NCBI RefSeq assembly: GCF_964355755.1
Contig: NC_092673.1
Span: 23,813,001 to 23,877,000, forward strand
Direction: 5' to 3'
Source: Antedon mediterranea
Lineage: Eukaryota; Echinodermata; Crinoidea; Comatulida; Antedonidae
Length of the DNA: 64,000 nt
Position 1 is the stretch's first letter. The number at the start of each line of letters is the position of its first letter. This document shows positions 21,983-33,900 of the stretch, one piece after another. The position numbers and the translations under genes were made by a program. The notes under the pieces were generated by a model, which saw only the letters and a program-made list of their open reading frames with translations, did no database searches and was not told the DNA's origin.

Positions 21983-22706
21983 TTTACACTTCAACCACCA
22001 TTAGATTTCATTTACACTTTAGCTTTTAGCGAGCCCGAGGCCGGCTCCGAGCCAGCAGTGTACAAGTGTAAAAACTCTGGGAACAACAGAGCCGGCCTCG
22101 AGCCAGCGCAATTTTGATCCTAGTCTAGAGTAGGCTTTGAGCCGGCAATTGCGGGCTTCGGGCCGGCAATTCATATAGTGTAAACACTCCTGGTCATAAA
22201 ATTAACGTTCTGGGTCAACTATATTTTAAATTTTACGAAAATTACTGCCGAACAGGAAATGCATGTATGTAAAATATAAACAAACCAAGTTTCCACAAAA
22301 ATGGCCGAAAAACGAGGAGTAACATGGGGGAAGGAAGAGGTCTTGGCCTTGCTGGCAATCTGGAAGAGAAAATACAAAGCCGGGTGGACGGTAGCGTTAG
22401 AAATGCTACAATCTACCGCGAGATCAGCAGTCAGTTAATTGCCCAAGGCATATCGATCCTCTGATACCGTTAAGAGAAAATTGTAGGCCCTGTGTGCATG
22501 TTACAAAAAGTGTGCGGACAACAAACACAGTGGTGTAGGGTGGAAGTGAAATCATATCATCGAGCACTCTTCCGCGAGAGCAAGTGTACACTAAACACAA
22601 TAGTAGGGGCCCCGAGGCCGGCTTTTTGGGTAAGTGTAAACACAATGCAGGCTAAAAAGAAAGCCGACGTTGGGCCGGCTAATAAATAGTCGATGAAGTG
22701 TAAATG
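21983..22706 (+). mobile_element. ~724-bp TIR element with SANT-like ORF and GGCCGGC-rich ends
   Basis: The left end has TTTACACTTCAACC and the right end its imperfect inverse (GATGAAGTGTAAAT). Both subterminal regions contain several GAGGCCGGCTC-like and GAGCCGGC-like motifs that could be transposase-binding sites. The interior carries a Myb/SANT fossil (separate entry). No transposase is present. Probably PIF/Harbinger-like, but not the same family as 890-1596 because the TIRs differ. Confidence 0.6.
22301..22553 (+). pseudogene. Myb/SANT-like DNA-binding protein fossil
   Basis: It begins MAEKRGVTWGKEEVLALLAI with WKRK. A frameshift follows, after which the next frame reads IQSRVDGSVRNATIYREISS then QLIAQGI. 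The third frame gives DTVKRKL, a stop, and ALCACYKKCADNKHSG. Together these are the three helices of a Myb/SANT-like domain (W..EE...LL..W; RNA.IY..IS..L; V.RK...L...YK). Two frameshifts and a stop make it a pseudogene carried by the TIR element. Confidence 0.7.
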
Positions 22707-23630
22707 GGGTCTTAGTCACATTGATGGCATAGCCATCATAAAAGACATCAACAAATTGTCCGACGATGTAATTCGAAAGTTTTTACAACAGAAACCAGTG
22801 GACAAGAACTTCAAACGCTTGACTGCCAAACACGAAGATCTTAGTGTTTTGCGTTTTTTTACGAAATCCGGTAGATAGCTTAATTATTGGTATGTACTAT
22901 AAATATGAACACTATATTCGGTCTGGACCGTCAATATTTTACAATTTGAAAGTAACTAATCTGGTTACGAACGACTGTCAAAATGGTACCTGTCGAAATA
23001 ACACCGCGCATCACAGTAGCGCGTAGAGCGATGGCTTGGCGCATTGTGTATCGGTCGCGCGCTAGCTATGCCGCCGAAGCATTAAAAAGGTTTTTGTGGA
23101 TTGACATGTTTGTTTGTTATCTGAATAAAAAATACATTTTCAATATGAAGTCTTTAATTTTATTATTGTATGTATACCCTAATTGTTTTGGTGTTTTACT
23201 GAAAGTGACCGAGTTTCACGCAGCAAACTTGTTTTGAAATGGTATGGATATTATCATCAGTTTACTATCTAGGCTAGTAGTACTAGGCTAGCCTAGGCCT
23301 AGTCGTAAAACAGTTCCGGACCAACTTTAGGCCTGGTTAACTAGGCCTGGTGTCTTTACTATGTGGATTTTGGCGAAACATCGATGTAAGATTTATGATT
23401 TATAAAATGTAATACATTTTTCGATGGTGATAACTTGTTTTTATAGGCCTATCGGTGCCGTGTAAGTAACTTTTTCGTTGTTTGTTGATCTCACCGGGCG
23501 ATATTTTCATATTGTGATGTCTTGCACAAAATCGCGAATATCTCGACTTTCTTGCGCGAAACTACGAAAAACTAAAAAAGTGGGTTACTTTCATTTTACT
23601 ATTACGATTTACATATTGCGATTTAAAAAT
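22707..23630. other. No gene seen
   Basis: Several short ORFs (for example 22693-22878 and 22983-23237) have no recognisable domain. 23270-23460 is rich in AGGCCTAG-type motifs. Nothing else is supported. Confidence 0.4.
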
Positions 23631-24303
23631 CAGTGTTAATGAAAATAATCTTATTGCTCTTCTCAATCTGGTTTCAGACCCTAACATTCTACGCTTACTG
23701 CTCTTACTAGTACCTATGATAACTGGCTTAATGCAACTAACCAAAGAAAACTCACTGGCTCCATCTTCATAGATCTTAGAAAAGCCTTCGACACAGTTAA
23801 TCATAACATTCTTCTCTCCAAACTTCCCCTCTATGGTTTCTCTTCTCTTGCTTCTACCTGGTTTAAATCTTACTTAACATCACGTAGTCAGCAAGTGCTA
23901 TATGGCAACACTCTCTCCGACACTAGTTCTGTTTATGCGAGAGTCCCGCAAGGCTCCATTCTTGGACCTCTCTTATTCTCCTTATATATTAATGATCTTT
24001 CCTCTGCTCTTTCTAATCTAGATAGTAACATACACACTGACATGTATGCCGATGACACTATTATATATTACAGTAACACATCTCTTTCTACCCCTCATCG
24101 AGCAAAAACTAAATATGACTTTTACTCACCTTTCTTTGTGGCTCAATGCTAACAAACTTTCACTTAATGTCCAAAAAAACTAAATCTATGTTAACTGGTT
24201 CCTCACACAAACTAAAAACAACTACTAATAGCATAAATCTCAACATTGAAAATACTCCTGTCAGCTCAGTCACATCTTTCAAACACCTTGGAATTATAAT
24301 TGA
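23630..24303 (+). mobile_element. LINE (CR1/L2/Jockey-like) reverse transcriptase, 5' part
   Basis: 5'-truncated LINE. The frame from about 23685 reads TGSIFIDLRKAFDTVNHNIL, then QVLYGNTLSD, VPQGSILGPLLFSLYIND and MYADDTIIYYS, so the YADD catalytic box is intact. One early stop replaces a residue just after GFRP. The frame shifts near 24120 and then runs LWLNANKLSLN to FKHLGIII, where the insertion at 24304 cuts it. Homology resumes at 25578. Confidence 0.85.
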
Positions 24304-25577
24304 CTAGCAATTATACCCGCCCCAGGGCGGGTTTCAAAATTAGTTTAAAGCCTTCTCAACACCCGACGCCAGTATCTGTCTATACTCACCAATCTCCACC
24401 CTTCTTAAATAACACCCCATACTCTTTTTTAAAAACCAATTCTTCCCAGTGATGGACAAATTCAATTCAACGTAAGCTTCAAATTGAGAGGAGTATACAT
24501 AGCTATGATGGGTCTAATAATGGTTGAAGTACGTTGTAAATTGTGTAAATGAATAGGTGTCATATTGGCTGATAATTAAAATATCTAATTTAGATACTGC
24601 GGGGCCCCAGCCACAATCAACAAACCTTAACTCCTCCCCATGACAGTTCAAATATAGTAACTTTTCCTAGTACAATTCCAAGCATATAGGCTACTTCATT
24701 ACGACAATATTTTCGCTCTTCCACCTCCCCCTACAAACACACCCCAGATACACTGGGTGATTTGTTGAAGTTATGTTATTATCACTCCCAACCCATAATC
24801 CCTCAGTGGCAGTTTTCAAATGTAGTTTAAAACAAACCAAATACAGTTTCGGTCATGGTGATAGGCCCACCCCAAACTCCCAGCCGCTTCCCAGGAATAA
24901 TTAAATACTTTTTTTCCTTGGAGGCATCGTGATGTAGTTGAACACAGTAACGGTAAACAACGTGTGTATGTTCACACAGGAATGGATATCTGTAATGAGA
25001 AAATCCAAGAGACCGATACATAGCTGGATATGGTTAAAGTACTTTGCTAAATGTGTAATTGAATAGGTGTCATATTGGTTAATGAATAAAATATGTATAT
25101 CTATATACGCCTTGCTGAGGATAATTAAAATACTGTCAAACTTTTGTAGTATAATTTTACAATTCGATAGCCTACAACCCCGAGCCCTAGCAAAAAATGA
25201 CATCACAAACCACCACACCACCCCCCGCCCCCACCCCTCCCACAAAAACCCCAGGAGTCGGGGGAATTTTTTTAAATGTAGTTTAAAACCTTCCGGGTAC
25301 AATTGCCATCATTTTGATACCCCATACGTATGGTTACGTGCAGAAACGGAAATTTGTATAACGAACAAACATCGAAAGTGGGGGTTTTGACCACATTTTG
25401 GTCCCTAACATGGATCCTAGGTGGCGGATGATGTTGAAATATAGCTTAGAACATTCCCGGTACAATTGCGGTCATTTTGATACCCCATATGTAAGATTAC
25501 GTGCAGTAACAAAAATTTGTATAACGAACAAACAGACAAACAAACAAACAGACAAACTCTCTCACTTATAATATAGA
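24304..25577. mobile_element. ~1.27-kb unclassified insertion inside the LINE
   Basis: The LINE codons for GIIID end at 24303 and the next residues NTLTWKSHT resume at 25578, so both edges are known almost to the base and no target duplication is apparent. The insert starts CTAGCAATTATACCCGCCCC with a GC-rich hairpin (CCCGCCC/GGGCGGG). It has two ~165-bp internal near-repeats (25286 and 25450; both with TTTTGATACCCCATA) and an ACAAACAGACAAACAAAC tract, and ends TTATAATATAGA. No ORF of note. The A|T junction without duplication and the lack of long TIRs would suit a rolling-circle (Helitron-like) element, but the standard 3' CTRR end is not evident. Confidence 0.65.
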
Positions 25578-26443
25578 TAACACTCTTACATGGAAATCGC
25601 ACACTTCTGCTTTATGTAAAAAACTCAACTCAACTCAACTAACTTCCTTCTTGCACGCACCTCTAAATTTGTCAACCAGTCGACATGTCTTCTCCTCTAT
25701 AATGCTTTATTTCTTTCCCGCTTTGATTACTGCTGCTCAGTCTGGGGTTCCAACTCTAATACTAACCTCTCTAGTAAACTAAAAAAAATCCAAAACAGAG
25801 CCCTACGCATTATTCTCAAACTTAATCCTATGTCACACCTCTCTGATGATCACTTTAGACTAGCCCATACCATTCCTCTTCAGAAAAGACTCCACTACCA
25901 ACTTGGTTGTCTTACTTTCAAAACCCTAAATCTTCTTGCTCCTCAAGGCTTATGCCATCTCCTCACTAAAATTACGGCCAATGGGAGGATGACCACTCGT
26001 CAAATCTCAAAAAGGAAATCTTCACATTCCTAAACCTACTCTTGAAATTTTCAAACTCTTTCAGCTACAAGGCCCCTCATTTCTACAATGATCTTCCTCT
26101 ATCTATCCGCAATTCCTCATCCTTTTCCTCTTTCAAAACTAGACTTATGACTTTTCTCAAAACTATGTAATCCTTTTCCAGATTTTAATTGTAAAATTGT
26201 AGATCTAAATTTTTATTTATATATATATATTATATTTTGGTTAATTTAACATATCTGTTATTTTCTATTTGTCAAGAATTTTTAGTCTTGTGTAATTAAT
26301 TTTTTTTTTTTTTTTTTTTCTTAAGTTTTACTTTTCTGTTTTTGTTGTTTTTTTGTATATTGTATCTGTTCTGAGGGTCCCAAATGATCAGCAAATGCTG
26401 GATGGATCACCCTCATTAAATATGGTTAAAATAAAAATAAATC
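25578..26443 (+). mobile_element. LINE 3' part with ORF2 end and 3' UTR hairpin
   Basis: This continues the LINE: TLTWKSHTSALCKKL, then LLLYNALFLSRFDYC, WGSNSNTNLSSKLKKIQNRA and LRIILKLNP. After a frameshift near 25975-26050, HFYNDLPLSIRNSS and SFKTRLMTFLKTM end at TAA 26168-26170. The 3' UTR has a long T-tract (26300-26318), then a hairpin-like end GAGGGTCCC/ACCCTC around ATGATCAGC...GCTGGATGG (26372-26415) and an AAAATAAAAATAAAT tail. Confidence 0.8.
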
Positions 26444-26836
26444 TCTGTACCCACTTGGCCTACCTTACTTTGACCTTTGTCTTTTGGCGCGAAACGCTCT
26501 CTAGGCCTAGTAGGCCTAGCAGCCTGGCCCTAGCCTCTAGTCTAGGAAAATAACATTCAGTTTGTGTTTTATCTTTTCTATTTATAGTTACTTTAAAATA
26601 TATCCCTAACATAATAATGACATTATATATATCATTGATAATCAATTATTTGAATGAATGATACTTTACCAAATGGTATAATCAACTGCTCGAATGTGCT
26701 AAGTATAGTACAGTGTGTGACCACCACTCTCTTCTCTCTATCTCTCTCGAGCTAAAAAAACAGGTGGTAACTTTATACCTACCGAGTCACGTGATCGTTT
26801 CGTCAATGTCAGGTGATCTAGGGTAGTAGGCCGGCT

Positions 26837-27745
26837 GCGATTTTTTTTTTCGTACATAAGTTGGGGACCCCTCATGAAACGTCACAAAATAAACATGAAT
26901 AATTCATCAGTTAAATTTTCCTGTTCCGTGTGCACCCAAGCGTATTGCGGTACGATTCTAGGCCTATCATCTCAGACTCCGCTGTTGTTGCGGCGTGCGA
27001 TTTCATAGAAGAATAGCTGCGTTTTGTGTGGATTGTCGAAATAATCAGCCTTTAGTTTATGGTGTTTTTAATATAATGTATTACTAAAGAATTACGTGTT
27101 AAAACTATAGTTTCTATTAATACTATTAGGCCTAATTATTTGTCTCTAAACCCATGTCTATTCTAGTAGTAGCTGTGTGGGTATGTGTGACGTGTGTGTG
27201 TTGGTATGACACAATCCGAGTAATAAGTCCGCAAAATTAAACAATAAACTTACACAAAAATAAATTTTTTATTCTCGTGGGTCTAATCTTCCCATCTTCA
27301 TGTGTTCATATAAATATACGCGCATTTTTAAAGTTCCTTTGAGTACATGCATATTGTTTGATAATAAAATAGCAGAATTAAAAAAATAAGTACACAAATC
27401 ATACACATTCTTTATTCTTGTGGGTCTAAGGTTTCTTTGGGCTATGTCCAATGAATTACTACTTAGTGTAATTAAATGTCTTGCCTAGTTGTCGGATTAG
27501 CCTCGACTCGACACATTTTGCAATGTGGTGTGTGTGTGAAGAAGAGTGCGCAAAGGCAATCACGTGATTTGACTTAGAATCCTAGGCCTACTGTAGAAAG
27601 TATCGTATCGCAGTTGTGTAATCACTTCTTGTTGCTATACGCTTGGGTGCACACGGAACAAGATAATTTAACTGATGAATTATTCATGTTTATTTTGTGA
27701 CGTTTCATGAGGGGCCCCCAACTTATGTACGAAAAAAAAAATCGC
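26837..27745. mobile_element. 909-bp Mutator-like TIR element with 9-bp target duplication
   Basis: The terminal inverted repeats are 109 bp long (26837-26945 and 27637-27745), starting GCGATTTTTTTTTTCGTAC, and differ at only about three positions. AGGCCGGCT flanks both ends exactly (26828-26836 and 27746-27754), a 9-bp target duplication. Long TIRs with 9-bp duplications are the signature of Mutator-like elements. The ~690-bp interior has no transposase, so this is a non-autonomous copy. Near-identical TIRs indicate recent insertion. Confidence 0.9.
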
Positions 27746-27839
27746 AGGCCGGCTGGCTACAAAGTAAAAATAGTGCTACGGCGGTAGAGTACGGAGGAGT
27801 TTGTTGTTCATTGTTTTTGATCAGCAAATTTCAGTAGGT

Positions 27840-28110
27840 AAGCCCTACTTCCAAACCTACATTATTTGTAGTAGTAGGTAGTGGGTTCGTAGGTAGTAGC
27901 CTAGTAATAGTATAGTAGTAGCCTAGGCCTAGGCCTATGATATTACTGTATCTAGACTAGGCAATTAGCCTACTAGGCCTAGAGGTCCTACTACTAGGGC
28001 TAGGCAGTATCCTATTTATATAGGCTAGAATAGGCCTAGGCTACCGGCCTACCTAGCTAGGCTAGCTAGGAGGGCCTTACTAGGCCTAGCCTAGTAGTAG
28101 TTAGGTTAGG
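27840..28110. repeat. AGGCCTA/CTAGGCC-rich simple-repeat cluster
   Basis: The palindromic hexamer AGGCCT and CCTAGG variants recur densely (GCCTAGGCCTAGGCC at 27909; many more to 28090). The same motif is scattered through 23270-23460, 26500-26530, 27125 and 29880-29990. It is not a strict tandem array. Confidence 0.7.
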
Positions 28111-28369
28111 GCCAGCAGAGGCCCCTAATTATAATTATTTTTAATCAATGATTGAGCACCCTTCAGAAATCCATTACCAGCTAGCTTAGCTTTGTGAAAT
28201 CATTGCTAGGCCTGCCGATAAAAGTATGGAGACCTCTAAGTCTTAGAGTTAGTTAGGACATAATTAATGTTGGCGATATTAGAGGACGCTGTTATGGTCA
28301 TATTATATGGCTATAACAAATCATATTTTTTACATGTTCCTCGTGTTTTTTTATAACAAAATATTTTTG

Positions 28370-28512
28370 TGTTTAATTATATTGCTAATTTAAAATGTTG
28401 AATTGTATTGCTTATGTTATTGTCTTGTCAAATTATTTTTTTTGTGAGGGTACCTAATGATCAGCTTCGGCTGGATGGACCACCCTCGTAAAGTATTGTT
28501 AAAATAAAAATT
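28370..28512 (+). mobile_element. 5'-truncated LINE 3' end, second copy
   Basis: GAGGGTACCTAATGATCAGC, then GGCTGGATGGACCACCCTC and an AAAATAAAAATTC tail match the 3' UTR hairpin and tail of the LINE at 26372-26443. Only the 3' terminus is present, as expected for target-primed insertion with early 5' truncation. Confidence 0.75.
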
Positions 28513-28955
28513 CAGTGTCAGCAGAAGTAAAATAAATTCTAGTAATATACTTCATATCACGTTTTAATTATAATTATATATCACTGTATTACTGTACATT
28601 ACATTTTTTTTGCATTTCTTATTTCCATGTACTGTATTTGAAGAGGTATTTCATAGGTGAATAAAAAATGTTACATTAGCTTTAGCTTTTCTAGTACAGT
28701 GAACATTACTAAACAATTAAGTTGTCATAAGCTTCTTGTTTATTGTGATATAACATTAACAATGTAGCTCAGGACTGAAGTACTATAATTCTTTTAATTT
28801 CATTTATTTATTTGACCTACAAACCATAATGTAAAATAAACTAAAACAGAGGAAACTTAGTCAGTACTGTATGTCAGCAGTCTCATATTTATCTTCTTTC
28901 CTGTGTTTGAAATTCTACTATTTAAATAAAAGAATAAATTAAAAATACTAGAAAG

Positions 28956-29605
28956 CCACTCCGAGAGTGAATACCTCCGCCTACTGTAAAATTCTCCTAC
29001 ATAAGATTTCTCCGGGGAAAAAAAAAATATATATATATATTTGTGTGTGTCTTAATGCTGTTTGTGATTTAGGCTAATTTCACTACAAGCATGTGTATGC
29101 GAGTTTGGTGTAATGGTTTGTAACAAGACAATAGCTTCAGTTGACTAACAATAGAACAGCAACGCGAAAATCAAACGAGTGAATTTGAAAAGAAATAGGT
29201 TTTTTAAACTACTCGCATCAAAAAAGGTGCACATTAAATCAAATTATGTTTTAAAATTACAAAGCAAAAATTAGAACTATTGCCTCTTGTACAAAAATGA
29301 AGTTTTTTGGACAAGTAGTGCAATTTTGAGAAAATGCAATTTTAGTTTACTTGTTACTTCAAGACTGCTCACCGGCTTTTGAAAAATTCTGTCCTATCTT
29401 TTAACATTAGCAGGTCTGAAAAGTTTACTAAAAAGTGGTCCAGAATTGGGACGATGTTCCCAAATGGTCCTAACATTTTATGGAATGGACCACATATCTG
29501 TATGTATCTATTTTGGTATTAAAGATCTTGTAATTACTTTTTGAGTAATCCTGCTAACAAACAAACAAACCGATTACATATACCTCCTTGGCGGTGGTAA
29601 ATAAC
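28956..29605. mobile_element. Unclassified repeat with CCTCCGCC start and CTCCTTGGCGG end
   Basis: The segment begins CCGAGAGTGAATACCTCCGC and ends AACAAACAAACAAACCG then TATACCTCCTTGGCGGTGG. A GC-rich head and a CAAA-rich tail next to a hairpin-like end resemble the general plan of the 24304-25577 insert. It has no ORF. The limits are approximate. Confidence 0.5.
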
Positions 29606-30150
29606 ATGATGATGATACCCACAATGATGAATACAACAATTGTATATTATTTCTTTATTAAAAATATGAAATTTATGTCGGACTTTGAGAAATAATGCAA
29701 ATTATTATTTAGTTTACCGTTTACTCTATCAATAGAGTCATTTGAGGCCTCCGTACTTTTGATTTTCGCGAAGCTAAGCTGGCGATGTATTTCTGAAAGG
29801 TGCTCAATATTAATTGACTAAAAATAGTGCTCATGAGTAGTATTGAATTTTGGGTATTTTTTAAGGGGTGGGTACGAAACTGCAATATAGGTCTTGGTAG
29901 GTCTAGGTATTTAGGAGGACCCCATCATAGGCTATGGCCATATAGACTATGAGAGGCCTATCTTCTTAGTTAGGCCTAGCCTAGAGTAACTATATAGTTA
30001 TTAATTATCTACTAGCCTTGTAAGTGGGTATTGTATACAGTAGGACAGGTACAGCAGTAAGCCCCAGGCAGGGAGGGCCTACATTTAGCTGCCACTCAGC
30101 ACACACCTATACGGCTACATACTGTCTGTGTACAAGCGCAGCAACTTTAT
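29606..30150. other. Intergenic, no gene seen
   Basis: AT-rich DNA with AGGCCTA motifs between 29880 and 29990. No coding signal in either strand. Confidence 0.5.
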
Positions 30151-30156
30151 CCTGTG

Positions 30157-30284
30157 TAAAGCTTGGTTACCACTAACGACGCAACGTAAGTGATTTGACC
30201 AATCACACGCGATTATTCGAACAGTGCTTGTTATTGAACTTGCTTACATCCTTGTGTTGTGTCTCTAGTGGGAACCATGCTTTA
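30157..30284. mobile_element. MITE family 2, copy 1 (128 bp)
   Basis: The ends are inverted: TAAAGCTTGGTTACCACTAA on the left and TCTAGTGGGAACCATGCTTTA (inverse) on the right. The interior has CCAATCACACGCGATT. A second copy sits at 37407-37593. Confidence 0.75.
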
Positions 30285-30946
30285 GTGTAAGTTGTGACCG
30301 CTACAAAATGATGTTAATCATGTCAAGACTAGTCGACACAGCTAATTCATTTTGCATTGTAACTACTGTACCCTTTGGAATATACCATTGACAGCAATTT
30401 GATCCTGTCAATTTCTCCAAACAGTAGCCCAAAAATGCTTGGTGCTCCTTACCAGGTTTAATCACACAAAGAGCCCAATATACTGTAGATACTGTATGAT
30501 AATTATTTGAAAACATACAGCATTAGATCTGACCATACAGCATACATTGCATTAGAACTGTGTTGTTACAGATTAATCCTAAAAATATCCGTCCTCCTGA
30601 ATAGATGCCTAAATTATTTAAGGTGTTGAATACTAAATGTCTTCATTGTTATCGTCTTCTTCTTGATCACTTTATTGTCATCACTCCATGGTTGGTTATC
30701 ATAGTCTATATCCATAGTATTCACTCTTCATAACTATCTTTATTAGAATCAAAATTTAACTCCAAAGTCTACAAAGCACAAATCCCTGTCATACTTTAGT
30801 ACACACAAGGCACCATAAGAACATTATGAAGTTGGAAAAAGTGTTTGACCCTTTGCTAAATTGTACATTCCTGAATCCAACCTTGAGGAATGGTATTTTT
30901 ACAGATCTTGTAATTAGTTACGCACTTTAAGTAGTTAATATTCCAT

Positions 30947-30955
30947 TATAAAAAG
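30947..30955 (+). promoter_or_regulatory. Candidate TATA box of the acyltransferase gene
   Basis: TATAAAAAG lies 43 bp upstream of the second base of the start codon region and 51 bp from the ATG at 30998, giving a predicted start near 30,978. The alternative is that TTATTTTAG just before the ATG is a splice acceptor and the true promoter is further upstream. Confidence 0.4.
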
Positions 30956-30997
30956 TATTTATAGTTTTTTAAATATAATCTTGTTATTATTTTAGAA

Positions 30998-33900
30998 ATG
31001 GCACTTTTATCACTGGTAAAGATGTTCATCATATCTACACTCATTACCTTTTCATACGCAAGATTTGAAGAGATCAGGAGTCAACATGATGCCTTAAAAT
31101 ACCTTGCAAAACAGAGATATGCAAGCCCAGACCTAGTTGAGGTCAGCCCGATTCTTCAACCTCTTATAAAAAGTGTCATTGACAAATGGGAGTCACAAGA
31201 TTTATTTCAGCAAGACACTACAATTCAGAATGAAACAACTCAAGAACCAATGCAAAATGATACAACCCCAGAGCCAATACATAATGGTACCACCCCAGAG
31301 CCAATGCCTAATGGTACTACCCCAGAGCCAATACACATTGAAACAACCCAGATACCTGTCACAAACTCATATCAACAGTGCAAAGCTGATTTAAGTCAAA
31401 TGGTTGAAGACTTCTTGATGTACACTACTGATAAAAATTCCTCATATTATTATGCAATAATGAGTAAGTATCTATTTGTTTCACAAAACAAAGCGTCTTT
31501 ACTAATGGTCTTAACGATTGGTCTTGCGATTAAAGCCATCTTTATTAGATAGACAGTCATTTACCAAAGTCATCCCTGTTAGACCGGTAATCAGTCTTCA
31601 GCTCTTTCTACACTTTATTTGACAAAAAATGGACACGATGACATCATATCACTACTATATTTGGACACATCACACATGTTTTTTCAAACTAGTTTGATTG
31701 TGTAGACAGAACTTTAGCTAAGACTGCGATCAGTAAACAAGCACATAGAATACCAAATATGGATTCCACAATCATAACAGTATACTATGCACAATGAAAT
31801 CTATTATTAAATTCTATTAAAGATCATTGTCATATGTGATCTATCTTCCTGTCTTTTATGATCAATAATACCAAGGTACATTATTTGGTGAAGCCAATAA
31901 GTGGGCTATGCTTGGCGCTGAATAAGCTGGCCTTGGATAGTGTTAATTTTCATTTTATTGGGTTTATATGTTTCATGGTTTTTCACAAGCGCCTTGAGCA
32001 CTTTAGTGGATATGTGCGCTGTATAAATCTTATTATTATTATTATTATTATCGGCAACACCATTTGATAAACAATAAGACTTTTAATATTCGAGTACGCT
32101 TTTTTGGAAGCTATAATTTTTGGCATGCAGATATCATAACATTCTATAACACTCCTTTGCCATTGTGTCAAACAATTACAATACAAGTTCATATCAAAAT
32201 ACTCCTTAACAGAAACCAAGCTGTTTAAACAAATCAAAGTTCAATAAAGTAATTTAATAATAAAATATCGTGTAGGCTTGTAGATTGAAAGTAGTAAGCT
32301 AACATTGCAGTTTCTATAGATTCAGACAAGCATTTATTTGGACAAAAGAACAAGAACAGAACAAAGCAACATTAATAATGATCATGAGAACCACATTAAC
32401 TAACGTTGCCATCATGTAGTTAATCCATTGATTAATCAGTTAACTCTCCGAATACCGAAACTCTGATAAACTATCTCAAAACTTTTTCTTGCGGTACAAA
32501 AGACTAATTTCTGGGAAACTTGTCATATATCATCCAATAAAGTCTCTGGAGAATTGACTATACCATTTTCACACCTTACAACAAGCTGTAACCAGGTTTG
32601 TTGTGTGAAGGCAATTTTCTGGAAATTCTACCGAGATTTCACAGCTGACCCAGTGAAATCTCGGTAAAAAAACACACCTGTGAGAGGTCTGTTTTTAGTC
32701 CCGGGTTGTTACTGTTAGGTGTGTATTGCCATTGTATTAAACTGACCTGCCTGACCCCAAACCGTGTTTCAATTAACTAGGATAGGAGATAGGAACACTA
32801 AAAATTGTCACCATGTTTGTTTTTCTTGCAGTGGTGGATTCATATGGAAAGCTTCCTCCAGGGGTTATGCAAGGTCATACACAATGGATAGGACTGTTTG
32901 ATCAGTGTCTGAATCAGACACAAGAATACACGCAAAAGAATTTCGGTGCCCAATATTGTATTGCACATACTATAACGGAAGACACGGTAAAATTTAGTAG
33001 TCTATTTATAATCAATTGATTATAGTAAAGTATTGTAATTTCAATTTTTTTTTCCAAATTATTGGAACTGTTGAACCAGGTTTGCATAGTGTGAAGAAAA
33101 AAACACCAACAAGAGGTCTGTGTTTTTGTTCCGAGTTCTTACTGCACACACATGCATTGCCCTGGTATTAACTGACTATAATCATACAGTAGTAATCGAA
33201 TAGTACGCAACTGTTCTTTCCTCCCGAGATTTTACAAGGTTCACGTATGCGTGTGTGAAAACATGTAATAAGTCGGTAACCTGGTTACAACTTGTAAATA
33301 ATTGTTATCCTTATGTTAAAACATAACTTTGTCAATGAAATTGACAGCATTAAAGGTTTACAGTATATTTGAAGTACTGTACTGACAAAAGTTATTCTTC
33401 AAAAAGAGATTTGGCTGATACATAGTACTGTACAATATATTGTATTTTGTTTCTTTTCAATTTCAGAAGGCACCACTTCTATCTGTTGGAATATGTGTTC
33501 CTGATTCTTGCACTGAATCTGATTTATATGTTCTAATGGAACAAGGTAATGTAACAAAAACTAAATTAATGACAATTTTAAATGTCTTAAAACATCTAGC
33601 ATACATCAAATTGGATGTTAAAACATTAAATTCATATCTGATGCTTAAGCAATGAAACTGCTTCTACAGGTGTAGTGCAGTTGTAGTGTGTAGTGATGCT
33701 GTAGCTTTATGGTTATAATATGCTTGCCCTCCAATCCTGACTACTTCACTCGCTAAGCTTCGAAATGAGACTTACTGTAATGTGAGCCTCTATCGCACAG
33801 GTCTAATTAACTAAATCGTCGGCTAAATTGACTTAAACTGGTTACAGTTCCCTCATGGTAAATTGACCAAGTCCAGTAGTTACTTTTACTGCCCACTGCC

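Noticed and set aside
22983-23237. 84-aa ORF with basic N-terminal half
   Set aside because: No domain, no splice or promoter support, and low-complexity second half.
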